The position numbers were made by a program, and so were the translations under genes. Source: Meghimatium bilineatum (Eukaryota > Mollusca > Gastropoda > Stylommatophora > Philomycidae). From it: a stretch of 64,000 nt of DNA. Below are positions 1 through 10,297 of the stretch, in pieces. Position 1 is the first letter of the stretch; each line of letters starts with the position of its first letter. Location: positions 41,908,181 to 41,972,180 of the forward strand of contig CM067309.1 in the NCBI GenBank assembly GCA_034231615.1, written 5' to 3'. The notes beneath the pieces are model-generated. The model ran no database searches. It was not told the DNA's origin and worked only from the letters and a program-made list of their open reading frames with translations.

Positions 1-148
1 TACTCGCTTTAATCAGAGTGGTGAAACCGATTTGTTTATATTGAAAAGAGTGTTGCCATTTCGGTCAAAAAAGAAAGAGAGAGATTGTTTGATGAAGCTT
101 TATTGCTACGGAATCCTTGTAATTATAATTTCTGTATTTGTTTTTCAG

Positions 149-211
149 AATCCTGATGTGGAAGGATATGAACAGACGCGTAGGATAATTTTTTGTGGAG
201 GGCAAGAATGA
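149..211 (+). other. Possible short terminal exon after a good 3' splice site
   Basis: A pyrimidine-rich stretch ending in TTTGTTTTTCAG (137-148) is a textbook animal 3' splice site. The 63 bases after it read as 20 codons (NPDVEGYEQTRRIIFCGGQE) and a TGA. The splice signal is seen directly; that an exon follows is inference. The peptide matches no family I recognise, and a chance site in AT-rich DNA is quite possible. Confidence 0.2.
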
Positions 212-308
212 GAATATAAATCATTAACATCTCGAGGTTAGACGGTACGCACGTTTCTTTTCCATGATCTTTTCTATGTTTCACATCTGAAATATTTGAT
301 CATCCGAA

Positions 309-1057
309 TTACTGGTTCCTAATGTTTCCTTGTGCAGTGTTACTGGTTCCTAATGTTTCCTTGTGCAGTGTTACTGGTTCCTAATGTTTCCTTGTGCAGT
401 GTTACTGGTTCCTAATGTTTCCTTGTGCTGTGTTACTAGTTCCTAATGTTTCCTTGTGCAGTGTTACTGGTTCCTAATGTTTCCTTGTGCAGTGTTACTG
501 GTTCCTAATGTTTCCTTGTGCAGTGTTACTGGTTCCTAATGTTTCCTTGTGCAGTGTTACTGGTTCCTAATGTTCCCTTGTGCAGTGTTACTGATTCCTA
601 ATGTTCCCTTGTTCAGTGTTACTGGTTCCTAATGTTCCTTGTGCAGTGTTACTGGTTCCTAATGTTTCCTTGTGCAGTGTTACTGGTTCCTAATGTTTCC
701 TTGTGCAGTGTTACTGGTTCCTAATGTTTCCTTGTGCAGTGTTACTGGTTCCTAATGTTCCCTTGTGCAGTGTTACTGGTTCCTAATGTTTCCTTGTGCA
801 GTGTTACTGGTTCCTAATGTTTCCTTGTGCAGTGTTACTGGTTCCTAATGTTTCCTTGTGCAGTGTTACTGGTTCCTAATGTTCCCTTGTGCAGTGTTAC
901 TGGTTCCTAATGTTCCCTTGTTCAGTGTTACTGGTTCCTAATGTTTCCTTGTGCAGTGTTACTGGTTCCTAATGTTTCCTTGTGCAGTGTTACTGGTTCC
1001 TAATATTTCCTTGTGCAGTGTTACTGGTTCCTAATGTTTCCTTGTGCAGTGTTACTA
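309..1057. repeat. 31-bp minisatellite, about 24 copies
   Basis: Unit begins GTTACTGGTTCCTAATGTTT and ends CCTTGTGCAGT. Copies are more than 90% alike, with scattered TTCCC/TTTCC and GTTCAGT variants. The units abut directly, so this is not a spaced-repeat array. Confidence 0.97.
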
Positions 1058-1235
1058 ATCAGGAACACAGTATACACATAGTTAGCATGGCAAATCACGA
1101 GAAAGGCAGATAGCGTCACTTGTGAAGGAGGAACCCGATGCGTCCACATGACTCTATACTTGACTAATGATAGGCTTCAATGTAGAGATGTTTGAAAAGT
1201 ACCAACGCTAGTGATGATTCTTATACATCAGAGGT

Positions 1236-1417
1236 ATTAGTTCACCAAACTATAACCAGTTCTTATTAGTTCACCAAACTATAACTAGTTCTTATTAGTT
1301 CACCAACCTATAACTAGTTCTTATTAGTTCACCAACCTATAACCAGTTCTTATTAGTTTACCAAACTATAACCAGTTCTTATTAGTTCACCAAACTATAA
1401 CCAGTTCTTATTAGTTC
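1236..1417. repeat. 29-bp minisatellite, about 6 copies
   Basis: Unit ATTAGTTCACCAAACTATAA + CCAGTTCTT, with a CC/CT difference separating the units. Confidence 0.95.
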
Positions 1418-1621
1418 GTTCTCACACTCCCACTGGATATCTAATAATCAATGTTGACATAATCCATGAAAAGTACGGGAAAGTAAAGAAACGAAACTTT
1501 TGAAGGAAGAATAAACGTCTTATATTGTGTTATTGTTTTATATAAATAAATCTAGAGACTATTTTCAAGTGAACGGAAGAGGAAGAAGTTATTTTTGTTA
1601 TTTTGTTTTTATATCTCATAG

Positions 1622-1800
1622 CATATCATCAAGATAACCCTGAACAAATACGGATTCAACGCAGACAAGGCGACACATCTGGTCTTGGATAGACAACTGA
1701 GGCTTCCAGTTACCCACATTACGCTAAACGGCAAGTGTGGATATTCTGACCATCATCCACTTGTGGATAGCAATAGACAATCTGACAGTCCAAAAGTATG
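1622..1800 (+). mobile_element. LINE family 3, 3'-terminal fragment
   Basis: Conceptual translation gives NKYGFNADKATHLVLDRQL, then LPVTHITLNGKCGYSDHHP. The same tail is found at 37.87-38.02 kb (FNAAKTKDLALDRQLKLPVT) and, more diverged, at 59.9-60.0 kb downstream of a recognisable reverse transcriptase. This fragment is therefore the C-terminal tail of that LINE, severely 5'-truncated. No tail repeat or target-site duplication was found. Confidence 0.6.
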
Positions 1801-2400
1801 TTGGTGTTCGCAAAACTACAAAAAAATGTGTGTTGTATGTTAGTACTAATTATAATTGAAAAATGAGGGTTCTCAAACAATGATATCAAAATAACCTTTG
1901 TGTATTATCAGTACCCGCTGATGGCAAATAAAAGTGACCATATGTTCTCCTTTCATGGCATAGAAGTAATTAAAGAAGGCTGTAGGGTTGGAAGTTTTTC
2001 CATAGCATGGAGGTTTCAGAAGCCACACTCGTAAGTGTCATGTCATTTCGAAAGATGGATAAAATATATCCCAACACAATCCTGTGTTCAGGAACTATCT
2101 GTGTTTAATGATGTGTTCAAAAAATGTCTACCTACAATTGTTTTTAGCAAAATGTACGACCAAAAAATAAAAACACTACATGATTTTTGTTAGACTCTTA
2201 TAAAATGTGTCTTCTTCTTCTGCTTTTCCCCTTCTTTGTCTACTTCTATTTTCCTTTTCCAATTGCTGCGGAGTATCAGGATTACGATTCCGTATAAAAG
2301 AATGCGCTGTGAGAAAACATTTAAAATCCAAACCAGTTAATTAGATTATACAACACTATTGTTGACATCAACTTTTGCTTAACCCCTTTCGCTATGTCAA
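1801..2400. other. AT-rich stretch with no recognised feature
   Basis: No long open frame, no family resemblance and no tandem unit seen on either strand. A CTTCTTCTTCTGCTTTTCC run near 2210-2230 may be a worn SINE tail. Confidence 0.5.
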
Positions 2401-2402
2401 AG

Positions 2403-2600
2403 GTATTAAACATCGTAGTTGTTTAATCATATTTATTTAATCATAATTATTTAATCATAATTATTTAATCATAGTTATTTAATCATAATTATTTAATCAT
2501 AGTTATTTAATAAATTATTTAATCATAGTTATTTAATAATAGTTATTTACTTATAATTGTTTAATCATAGTTATTTAACCATATTTATTTAATCATAGTG
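2403..2600. repeat. AT-rich tandem repeat of about 14 bp
   Basis: Unit TTATTTAATCATAA / TTATTTAATCATAG, about 13 imperfect copies with small deletions. Confidence 0.9.
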
Positions 2601-2859
2601 TTAATTTTTTTTGGTTCTAATTATTACAGTTAAAAAATTGAAACACTGAAAGTAAATATGGAAAGGTTTCGGTATTCCGGGCACTTAATTTATTTTAAAA
2701 TAAAATTTGTATCATGTAAATTATCAGTTTCAGTAGGGTTAATACAGCTTAAATAAAGGTAAGAATATGATAGGTGAAGAATATGCGAGTAGATATTAAT
2801 AGATGTTTTAAAGCCATATGTTATAATATGAACTTCACTTTACCTCCCACATACGTTAC

Positions 2860-3005
2860 TGTACCTCATATCTAAGTAATGTTGTGTTACCTCTAGGCCA
2901 CTTGATATCACGTCTAAATAATTCTATGTCACATTGATGTCACTATATCACATCTGCGTCACTTTATGTCACATCTAGGTCGTTCTATATTACAACGTTA
3001 GTTTA
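2860..3005. repeat. Degenerate repeat of about 22-24 bp
   Basis: TCACATCTAGGTC / TCACATTGATGTCACT-like phrases recur about six times with variable spacing; this looks like an old decayed array. Confidence 0.5.
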
Positions 3006-3018
3006 TGTAAAGTTCGTA

Positions 3019-3224
3019 TCTACAAAGTAGGCAGTAGTTAGAACGTTGCACCGCCCATTTCTACAAAGTAGGCAGTAGTTAGAACGTTGCACCGCCCATT
3101 TCTACAAAGTAGGCAGTAGTTAGAACGTTGCACCGCCCATTTCTACAAAGTAGGCAGTAGTTAGAACGTTGCACCGCCCATTTCTACAAAGTAGGCAGTA
3201 GTTAGAACGTTGCACCGCCCATTT
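3019..3224. repeat. 41-bp minisatellite, 5 copies
   Basis: Unit starts TCTACAAAGTAGGCAGTAGT and ends CACCGCCCATT. The five copies are almost identical, so the array is recent. It runs into a looser repeat that begins TCTATGCAAATC. Confidence 0.97.
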
Positions 3225-3430
3225 CTATGCAAATCAAAATTATAACATTTCTATGCACATACAAATTCTAACCAATAGGCACCGCCTATTTCTATATTCT
3301 GACATGTGTATGCAAATCAAGTTTTTAATATCTGTATGCAAATCAAGTTTCTAATATCTGTATGCAAATCAAAGTTCTGACATGTGTATGCAAATTAAGA
3401 TTTTAATATCTGTATGCAAATCTAAATTCG
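3225..3430. repeat. Diverged repeat built on TGTATGCAAATCAA
   Basis: TCTGTATGCAAATCAAG recurs about seven times at 24-30 bp intervals. ATGCAAAT is also the octamer that POU proteins bind, but in a repeat this is probably coincidence. Confidence 0.8.
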
Positions 3431-3764
3431 AATTTACAAACATTGTTGTTCTCAGAAACTAATTACAAATACCAAGAATTCTTAGCTTGCTGGTACCCAT
3501 AGGACATCAAAGAATATTATTTTGTGGAACGCCATGCTAGTTGAAAGAGGCAACTAGGGAAACGTGTCATTTCTACCCTTCGCTTCACTGGGAAAATAGC
3601 TTTCCAGCAATGATGATGTCATGTTTCTGGAGATAACGAATGGAAACTCTGAATCACAGCGCATTTCAAACTTTGGAATAAATTCTGTTACTCAGCAGGA
3701 AATTTTGAACAACAATAAGAATTTTTAAGGACTGTAAAGCATGCCTCATACTTTATATAAATTA
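3431..3764. other. No recognised feature
   Basis: No array, no retroposon piece and no convincing coding frame seen. Confidence 0.5.
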
Positions 3765-4199
3765 GGTACCATCAACCAAGAGATGTAAATTAGGTACCAT
3801 CAACCAAGCCATTAAAAAATACAACTTGTACCATCCACCAAGCCATTATAAAATACACCGTGTACCATCAACCAGGAGAGTATAAAATACAACTTGTAGC
3901 ATCCACCAAGTCATAATAATATACAACTTGTACCATCCACCAAGCCATTATAAAATACAACTTGTACCATCCACCAAGTCATAATAATATACAACTTGTA
4001 CCATCCACCAAGCTATTATAAAATACAACTTGTACCATCCACCAAGCTATTATAAAATACAACTTGTACCATCCACCAAGCTATTATAAAATACAACTTG
4101 TACCATCCACCAAGCCATTATAAAATACAACTTGTACCATCCACCAAGCTATTATAAAATACAACTTGTACCATCCACCAAGCTATTATAAAATACAAC
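3765..4199. repeat. 34-bp minisatellite, about 12 copies
   Basis: Unit TATAAAATACAACTTGTACC + ATCCACCAAGCTAT. Three subtypes (AGCTAT, AGCCAT, AGTCATAATAAT) are intermixed, and the 5' copies are the most diverged. Confidence 0.96.
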
Positions 4200-4560
4200 A
4201 GACGTGTTTAAATTACTCAAGAAATGAAAGTAGTTTATGGAACAAACAAACGACAAATAATTGATATTTAATTGATAACAGTCGAAAGAAATTGTTTTTA
4301 TTGATTCCGGGAACAACCAGAGACGAAACCTTTGTTTTCTGTGTACAATTTGGAGTGAAGGGTTTCTCTATAGCAGGGATTCTCAAACGTTTCAGAAAGC
4401 AAGCATCGTCAAAATGTAATCGTTAGAACTCGTCAACATTAGTTTAAGAAAACCTGCTCTAGGGTCTATGTACAGAAGATTCAAACTCTCAGTGGTATCT
4501 GATGTTATTTGTTGAAGCGTACTACTCAGAGACGATTTGGGGGGGGGGGTATGGGGTTTA
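4200..4560. other. No gene; one poly-G tract and a hAT-MITE-like phrase
   Basis: GGGATTCTCAAACGTTTCAG at 4376 resembles the terminal phrase of hAT-type nonautonomous elements, but no partner end was found. A G tract lies near 4541-4551. Confidence 0.3.
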
Positions 4561-4579
4561 ATTGTATTGTACGTGTGTA

Positions 4580-4890
4580 TATCTACAAGGCATGTCTATC
4601 TGTGTGTATAAGGTATGTGTATGTGTGTGTACAACGCATGTCTCTCTCTGTGTGTAAGGTATGTGTATGTGTGTGTACAACGCATGTCTATCTGTATGTA
4701 TAAGGTATGTGTATGTGTGTGTACAACGCATGTCTCTCTGTGTATATAAGGTATGTGTATGTGTGTGTACAACGCATGTCTATCTGTATGTATAAGGTAT
4801 GTGTATGTGTGTGTACAACGCATGTCTCTCTGTGTATATAAGGTATGTGTATGTGTGTGTACAACGCATGTCTCTCTGTGTGTATGTAAT
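4580..4890. repeat. 46-bp minisatellite rich in GTATGTGTGT, about 7 copies
   Basis: CGCATGTCT recurs every 46 bp (4681, 4727, 4773, 4819, 4865). The unit holds TATGTGTATGTGTGTGTACA. It passes into a plain (GT)n run at 4919-4938. Confidence 0.95.
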
Positions 4891-5050
4891 ACATGTTGCT
4901 CTGTGTATGTATACAATTCGTGTGTGTGTGTGTGTGTGTACAAGACATATTCCAGCATTGTGTATACAAACATCCAATCGAATGTAAAAGACGATTAGCT
5001 TGTATGAATATTGTCCTCTATTGACCAAACTGTCCATGTGGCCGTATAAA

Positions 5051-5163
5051 TAATGTAAGAAAACGGACTTTTTTCGACGCCTGACCCCTTGTCAAGAGTC
5101 CAGACACGTTCCCTCTGCTTATTTATGTCAATATTACTATCCCCACTCCTTTCCCGTCAATAT
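5051..5163 (+). repeat. Left copy of a direct repeat of about 113 bp
   Basis: This block, with AACGGACTTTTTTCGAC near its start and CCCGTCAATAT at its end, recurs 401 bp downstream at 5452-5564 in the same orientation with only a few differences. Such spaced direct repeats can be a duplication or the ends of a small retroelement; nothing between them identifies which. Confidence 0.9.
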
Positions 5164-5451
5164 CTTAAGCAGAAAATTCGGGGGGAAAATATAATTTTTA
5201 CAGATTTTTAGAATTTTGTTTGTAATTTCTCATTAAATAATTTGTGTATAACATCTGTTTTATTGACGTAAACTTTTGTCACAACCCTTTATCACTTCTC
5301 AGCAGCTGTCAATCAAACTGTATAATATTGCCTCGTACATAAGTGATAAAATAATTCGTAGATATGGCGAAATATGTTGATATTGTTAACAATAGATATA
5401 CTGACGACAGAACACAAGATTCATTATTCTTACAAATGAAATCACGGACTA

Positions 5452-5564
5452 TAATGTAACAAAACGGACTTTTTTCGACCCCTGACCCCTTGTCAAGAGT
5501 CCAGACACGTTCCCTCTGCTTATTTATGTCAATATTACTACCCCCCTCCATCCCCGTCAATATA
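5452..5564 (+). repeat. Right copy of the 113-bp direct repeat
   Basis: Same block as 5051-5163, offset 401 bp. Just downstream at 5596-5640, on the minus strand, is a diverged copy of the GATCGAAACGTC-type motif found at several other places in the window. Confidence 0.9.
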
Positions 5565-5736
5565 CACAAATAATACAAATAATAGTTTACAAGACAGTGT
5601 CGACGTTTTAATCGTAAGGTCTTTTTCAAGAAAACATGAGACAAACATTAGACAAACAGTAAAAATGGGGAAAAAGAATGACGCTATCATAAAAGCATTA
5701 GACGGCAGACATTTAACATTAGAAACATTCACTTTA

Positions 5737-5822
5737 ACAATGACGTGTACACAATGACGTGTACACAATGACGTGTACACAATGATGTTTACACAATGAC
5801 GTGTACACAATGATGTGTACAT
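5737..5822. repeat. 14-bp repeat, 6 copies
   Basis: Unit ACAATGACGTGTAC (variant ACAATGATGTTTAC). It contains TGACGT, a CRE half-like sequence, but nothing else suggests regulation. Confidence 0.93.
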
Positions 5823-5897
5823 AAGTAAAGGGCATCAAAAAAAAATAAATATGGAGAATGAAAACAAAATAAAACAAATATGACTAAAAACAAAATC

Positions 5898-6176
5898 GCC
5901 AGTGTGTTGCCGGGGCCCTAAAGGGGAGCAAATAATAGCAACACTGCTTACATTCCATGCATGTCGTAAGAGGCGACTAAGGAGGTTATGGGATGGAGTT
6001 TTCTGTCCTACCCCATATAGGGTCAGTGATCCAAAGCCATGCTGTCAGATGTGTCAGGCCGAAAGGCGCAGATATCGCAGCAGTGCTGTAAACCATGACA
6101 CAACGCTTTCCGTTCTCCGGACTACATCCTGATAATCTGCATGAGTTTGAGAATGAACGCAGAAGAAGAAGAAGAA
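5898..6176 (+). mobile_element. SINE-A, near full length (about 280 bp)
   Basis: Recognised by internal comparison. Shared blocks in order are ATGTCGTAAGAGGCGACTAA, GTGTCAGGCCGAAAGGCGCA, ATATCGCAGCAGTGCTGTAA, TCTCCGGACTACATCCTGAT and GAGTTTGAGAATGAACGCAG, followed by a (GAA)n tail. Other copies lie at 9.0, 12.6, 24.9, 42.1 and 42.7 kb in both orientations. No protein is coded. An imperfect AAAAACAA repeat flanks it and may be a worn target-site duplication. A copy at 43.0 kb carries GGTTCGAA near the same head, hinting at a tRNA-type box B, but this copy does not. Confidence 0.85.
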
Positions 6177-6719
6177 AAACAACATGAACGACAATACGAC
6201 AATGGCTTTCAAGTCTAAATAAATGAGTGATTGGTATTAAGACCATATGGATTTTAAAGAAATCTTGTCTACTATCGATTATTGTAAAAAAAAAAAACAA
6301 CAACGAAAAAACAACATGATGCAGTAACAGATTTCATAAAATGACTTTAGGGTCATCATCATGTATGTCCCCTTTATTTTCCCAGTATAATTGGTACCCA
6401 TTTCTGGACGCTATGTTAACTTAGGTATCGTTTCTGATTTAAAAAATATATCTAGTTAATGAATACAATATTTGATCGTAGACTATGAATGACCTTACTG
6501 CATTAACAACCGAGATACCAGGGTTGCCATTCAATATCTTGTTGAAAATATACAAGTGATAAAATTCAATATCTAAATTAAACTGCGCCCTTCAAATATT
6601 TCGGCCATTAATTATTTGTGTCTGTGCAGGATTCAATATACAAATATTATTAATTCCATAGCATGGCTTACTCAAAATGGGCAAATAAAATGTATGAGGG
6701 TGAAGAGTTCTCTTACATG
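6177..6719. other. No recognised feature
   Basis: AT-rich, with one A12 run near 6287. No coding frame or repeat relation found. Confidence 0.5.
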
Positions 6720-7290
6720 TCCAGGCTAAAGTGACTGCACTTGACATTCGGCGTGGTCAGATATGGGAGCTACGGTGAACTTAGGAGAATGTCTGTTGGT
6801 TACCACAGAACTAAAACTGTCAGACATTAGGTTATGATGGATATGCTCAAGAGGAGATCAGAACACATTTGGATGTCCACAACGCAATAATAATATTATA
6901 TGGTTATAATAAATCACTTTTATCTCTGTTCCCGGACACGCGGGTGTGGAGGGAAACGAACAAGTCTACCATTTAGCTAACCTCGCCACCATAACATGTG
7001 GCCAGCCTATAGACCGAACAGACATATCCACTACTCTTCGCGGGCCTGCACGATCAGATATTCCTATTTATGAGGGTGAGCGCCATTTTGGAGTGATGAT
7101 AGGCGTGCCCCGTAGATAACACATAACAATGATTTCTGAAAGAGTACTGAAATAACACAGAATAGTACTGAAACAACATAGAATAGTACTGAAACAACAC
7201 AGAATAGGAACCGACTGCTGCTATACCCTGAGAGATTTACTGAATGGGATATCTGAACATCTATGGACATGTCCGGTGTACAAAGAGGAT
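6720..7290 (+). pseudogene. LINE fragment with RNase H C-terminal motif
   Basis: At 6922-6995 one frame reads ISVPGHAGVEGNEQVYHLAN. PGHxGxxGNExAD is the C-terminal signature of the RNase H domain carried by I-group non-LTR retrotransposons, so this is the end of such a domain. The final catalytic Asp position is replaced (Q-V-Y where N-E-x-A-D is expected). Downstream, at about 7250-7285, HLWTCPVYKEDN resembles the cysteine-containing tail of the same proteins. A short 21-bp tandem repeat (7141-7206) interrupts it. The frame is broken; this is a dead copy. Confidence 0.6.
7141..7206. repeat. 21-bp repeat, 3 copies, inside the LINE fragment
   Basis: Unit AGTACTGAAACAACACAGAAT, with start points 7143, 7164 and 7185. 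Confidence 0.85.
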
Positions 7291-7724
7291 AATCAATATA
7301 CCTAATTTCTACTACCCTACGTCTGTGTAACCGGGTGAACTAGGGGAGATTAACTATTATTTCAAACCAAGAATAGCGAGCAAACACAAATTCTAGGTCT
7401 ACTGGCCGGTTCAGTGACATAACAATAACGTGACTCTATGCAAGAATAATGTACGCAACCAACTCTAGGAGGTCGTGGTGATATTAAAACCTGAACTGCG
7501 ATCTCCATTACTTCTGCTGGTCAAGAGTTCTGAAACATCCAAACGGAATTCATGTCCAACGTTAAAATGACATCCCTTCTCACACGCAAACGTTGAACAA
7601 AATTATAATTTATTATTATATTATCCATGGGACATAACAAATAAATTATTAGTTCGGATATAATTTCCGTGCTTATTGCCCTTTATATGGTGCAGCTCAC
7701 TATAGCAGAATGATTAAGTTTGTT
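7290..7724. other. No recognised feature
   Basis: No coding frame, array or recognised repeat. TTCTGCTGGTCAAGAGTTCT at about 7520 resembles a phrase at 57.2 kb, too short to call. Confidence 0.4.
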
Positions 7725-7812
7725 TACTAATGGTTTTACCTCATATAGTCCAGGCCCGCCCGTTTCAACTTATGACTGGTGTCCATGTCGGTTATATCAG
7801 GGCGTATGGGGA
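7725..7812 (+). repeat. Interspersed repeat family E, copy 1
   Basis: Shares CGGTTATATCAGGGCG and a preceding CCGTTTCAAC block with copies at 9325-9440 and, inverted, at 30425-30600. Noncoding; class unknown. Confidence 0.5.
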
Positions 7813-8288
7813 CCTTTGTTATTTGTGGCTTATCTGCCTGGATGGTGCTAGTACTTGTTTCTTCGTCCGGGTTCGTGGACGTGTCTCCTAGCTGCAGTCT
7901 TTAAAAGGACTACGGTGTGGCTCTGCCTATCTCACGTGATATTGATTGGATTAGAGTAATTAAGCGTAACTAGATGCTTATTTTAGTGATACGAAAGGTT
8001 AAAGAGAACAATGCGTTTTGAAACATCGTTATCTCACACTGTTTTACTATAATACGTGCTCAACTGATCACTCAGTTCCCAATCAGTAGAAATTGCTTGA
8101 AAAGAAATATTCAGATTTATTTAGTAGCTATGGCGCCTGTCCTTGACTTATTTAGAACGTGACCAATGATACCACAACGCCAAAATATTAGAAAAAAACA
8201 ATCCAGCTAATAGGTAGTGAGCCTTAGTACAAATACATAAATTAATGTTGTAGTTAAGTAAATGTGTGTTGCAAATCGTACAGATGGA
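7813..8288. other. No recognised feature
   Basis: Flank of repeat E; it may contain more of the same element, but I could not align it with the other copies. Confidence 0.35.
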
Positions 8289-8535
8289 ATGTGATAGAAA
8301 GAATACTAGTAAAAAATAATAACGACGAACGCAATTAACGTTTCGATCAAAACTTCTTCATTGGAACAAACAAATAGTAATAAGAATTTATAAATAATTG
8401 TAAAATGTTTGTGTTTGTAATATTTTTGTTTTGTTATTATTATTATGTTTGTTCTGAAGAAGATTTTAATCGAAACACCCGTTGATTTCTTCTTATCAAT
8501 TTTATTTTTATTATTTATATAACATTCTTATCACA
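8289..8535. mobile_element. Foldback (long inverted repeat) element
   Basis: The left arm 8289-8384 and right arm 8436-8535 are imperfect inverted copies. The core of each arm is AACTTCTTC...GGAACAAAC on the left and GTTTGTTCTGAAGAAG on the right, with TTTCGATC/AATCGAAAC outside. The ends (GTGATAGAAAGAAT and ACATTCTTATCAC) also pair. About 50 bp of loop separates the arms. The arms carry the CGAAACG motif described in the findings. It could be a foldback MITE or two head-to-head ends of one element. Confidence 0.6.
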
Positions 8536-8554
8536 CGTGTGGAAATCAAGGCCT

Positions 8555-8650
8555 AGCTTTCTAGGAACGTCGTTTTCTTTCCAGACATGTCGTAGGAGGC
8601 GACTAAGTACAGTTGGGAGATAAACTGACAATTTGTCACATGTGCAACAA
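8555..8650 (+). mobile_element. SINE-A-related fragment (variant H)
   Basis: TTTCCAGACATGTCGTAGGA followed by GGCGACTAAG matches the head of SINE-A. The following GTTGGGAGATAAACTGAC and CACATG blocks match 42640-42700 instead, marking a sub-family. Confidence 0.55.
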
Positions 8651-8677
8651 AATATTATGACTGAATGTCACGTCTCA

Positions 8678-8822
8678 ATGTCTTTCTTGTGTCTTCTATC
8701 ACTGTCTTTCTTGTGTCTTCTGTCAATGTCTTTCTTGTGTCTTCTGTCAATGTCTTTCGTGTGTCTTCTGTCAATGTCTTTCTTGTGTCTTCTGTCAATG
8801 TCTTTCTTGTGTCTTCTATCAA
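8678..8822. repeat. 24-bp minisatellite, 6 copies
   Basis: Unit AATGTCTTTCTTGTGTCTTC + TGTC. Strongly pyrimidine-rich on the plus strand. Confidence 0.95.
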
Positions 8823-9014
8823 ATAGTTGCAATATATAACAATGAGATACACATCAACGGACATTTCATCTTTGTCCGTTCGCACCAGATTCCTATGTGC
8901 AGGAAATTGCTAGATGTACCATCACTGCGGATAGGTAAACAACACTGACAGAAGAATAATGACACAGATTCTGCAGATGTGTATTCTACTCTCTTGGAGA
9001 AACTGATATTACCT

Positions 9015-9247
9015 TACTCATTCACTGTTACCTTACCCGTACACACGCAAGAGACGACTAAGAAGGGGTTATGGTAATATTGACTTTCCCGTCCCATAGA
9101 GAGATACTGTTTTCAGAAATCACGTTGTAATCGGATGTGTTACGCAGAAAGGCGCAGGTATCGCAGACAAGCTGTGAAAGATGACACAACGTATTCCGTT
9201 CTGCTAATCTTCTGCAGGAATCTAAAGCTGAACGCAGAAGAAGAACT
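9015..9247 (+). mobile_element. SINE-A, partial
   Basis: Blocks AAGAGACGACTAAGAAGG, AGAAAGGCGCAGGTATCGCA and ACACAACGTATTCCGTTCT, with the 3' AGCTGAACGCAGAAGAAGAA tail, match the copy at 5.9 kb in order. It is more diverged, with a deletion near the TCTCCGGACTACATCC block. Confidence 0.8.
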
Positions 9248-9324
9248 GAAATTAACATTACTAACCAATTTTATTGCTACTAATATATTATTACTATTAT
9301 AAAAATATTACAATGTTGTTATTA

Positions 9325-9440
9325 TGGTAGATAGGTAGTTAATCAATGTACCTCTTGTGGAGAGGCCCGGTCCTTTCAACCAGAGGACAGCAGAGTCCAA
9401 TCAGGTTATATCAGGACGCACTACCATAAAATATTAGAGG
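9325..9440 (+). repeat. Interspersed repeat family E, copy 2
   Basis: TTTCAACCAGAGGACAGCAG, GGTTATATCAGGACGCACTA and CCATAAAATATTAGAGG match the inverted copy at 30425-30600 in order. Confidence 0.7.
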
Positions 9441-10041
9441 TAAAAAAGGCCCCGTGTGTAATATAAGCTAAGTGATTATATATCTTTCGGTTGAACTGAT
9501 ATAGGGGCAATATATTTTGTTAATTAATTGAAAATAAATACAAAAACATTAGCTTACATCTTAGAACAGACATAGTAATTTGTAAGAATGATTATTTTGT
9601 GCAGCAAAAAGATTGATAAGACTTATCACCTTGTTTTGTATGTTACAAATCACGAAACACAACCGTTGTATAATTTTTATGAAACTATATTCAAATATTT
9701 AATTGTCTCCCTTTGATATTTTAAGCCTGGTAATAATGTAACCAGGCAATGAACCTAAACAACACACAACAATTGAAAGTCCTGGCAACACAAAGATAGA
9801 AATGGAAAGCTATGGTTTCTGCCCTATGCGCCGCCTATGGCCCTGGAGGAACATAACATAACAATAATATAACACTGGTCAACATAAAATTTGTTGTCGG
9901 GTTTAAAAAAAAATATTTTTTAAACTGATTTAGGATAATTTTATTGTCCTGAATCAAAAAAATCACATTGGTTTTGCTCAATCAGGTCAGGTTTTTTATT
10001 TAGCACCACATGATGTTTTTTTTATAAGTGGGTCATATTCC
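9441..10041. other. No recognised feature
   Basis: AT-rich, with A/T runs. GCGCCGCCTATGGCCCTGGA at about 9830 stands out by base composition but belongs to no family I can see here. Confidence 0.45.
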
Positions 10042-10230
10042 ATGTTCTTGATTCTTCTTGATTCTTGATTAGAAACTGGCTTTACAGCACGTGGGGCATC
10101 CCCATAAGTGCTCCGCCCTCTGTTCCAGCAGCCATTCCACTAGATGGTGTTTCGAGTCCAATGTCGCCGAAACAGACGTCGGCATCAGGGCACAACTCTA
10201 AAGTGCACACCAGCTGCAATATGGACAACT
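10042..10230 (-). mobile_element. Interspersed repeat family C (SINE-like), copy 1
   Basis: Read on the minus strand, the blocks AGTTGTGCCCTGATG, ATGGCTGCTGGAACAGAG, GCGGAGCACTTATGG and CCAGTTTCTAATCAAGAATC occur in the same order at 49.07-49.25 kb. Part of the set recurs at 43.06-43.15 kb. The 3' end is a short AAGAATC repeat. Noncoding and about 185 bp; a SINE is the likely class, though no clear pol III promoter is seen. Confidence 0.7.
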
Positions 10231-10297
10231 CCAATATTCTCATTGACCAAGAATCCATGTTATAGTAAGAAACGTCACGTAGAAAAGCACAAAAATA

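Noticed and set aside
309-1057. CRISPR-like regular repeat
   Set aside because: Units abut with no variable spacers, there are no cas genes, and the DNA is eukaryotic.
3300-3430. Cluster of POU-type octamers (ATGCAAAT) as an enhancer
   Set aside because: The octamers are simply part of a tandem repeat unit; nothing else supports regulation.
5051-5564. LTR retrotransposon or solo LTR pair
   Set aside because: The repeats are only 113 bp, enclose 290 bp without coding relics, and show no primer-binding site or polypurine tract.
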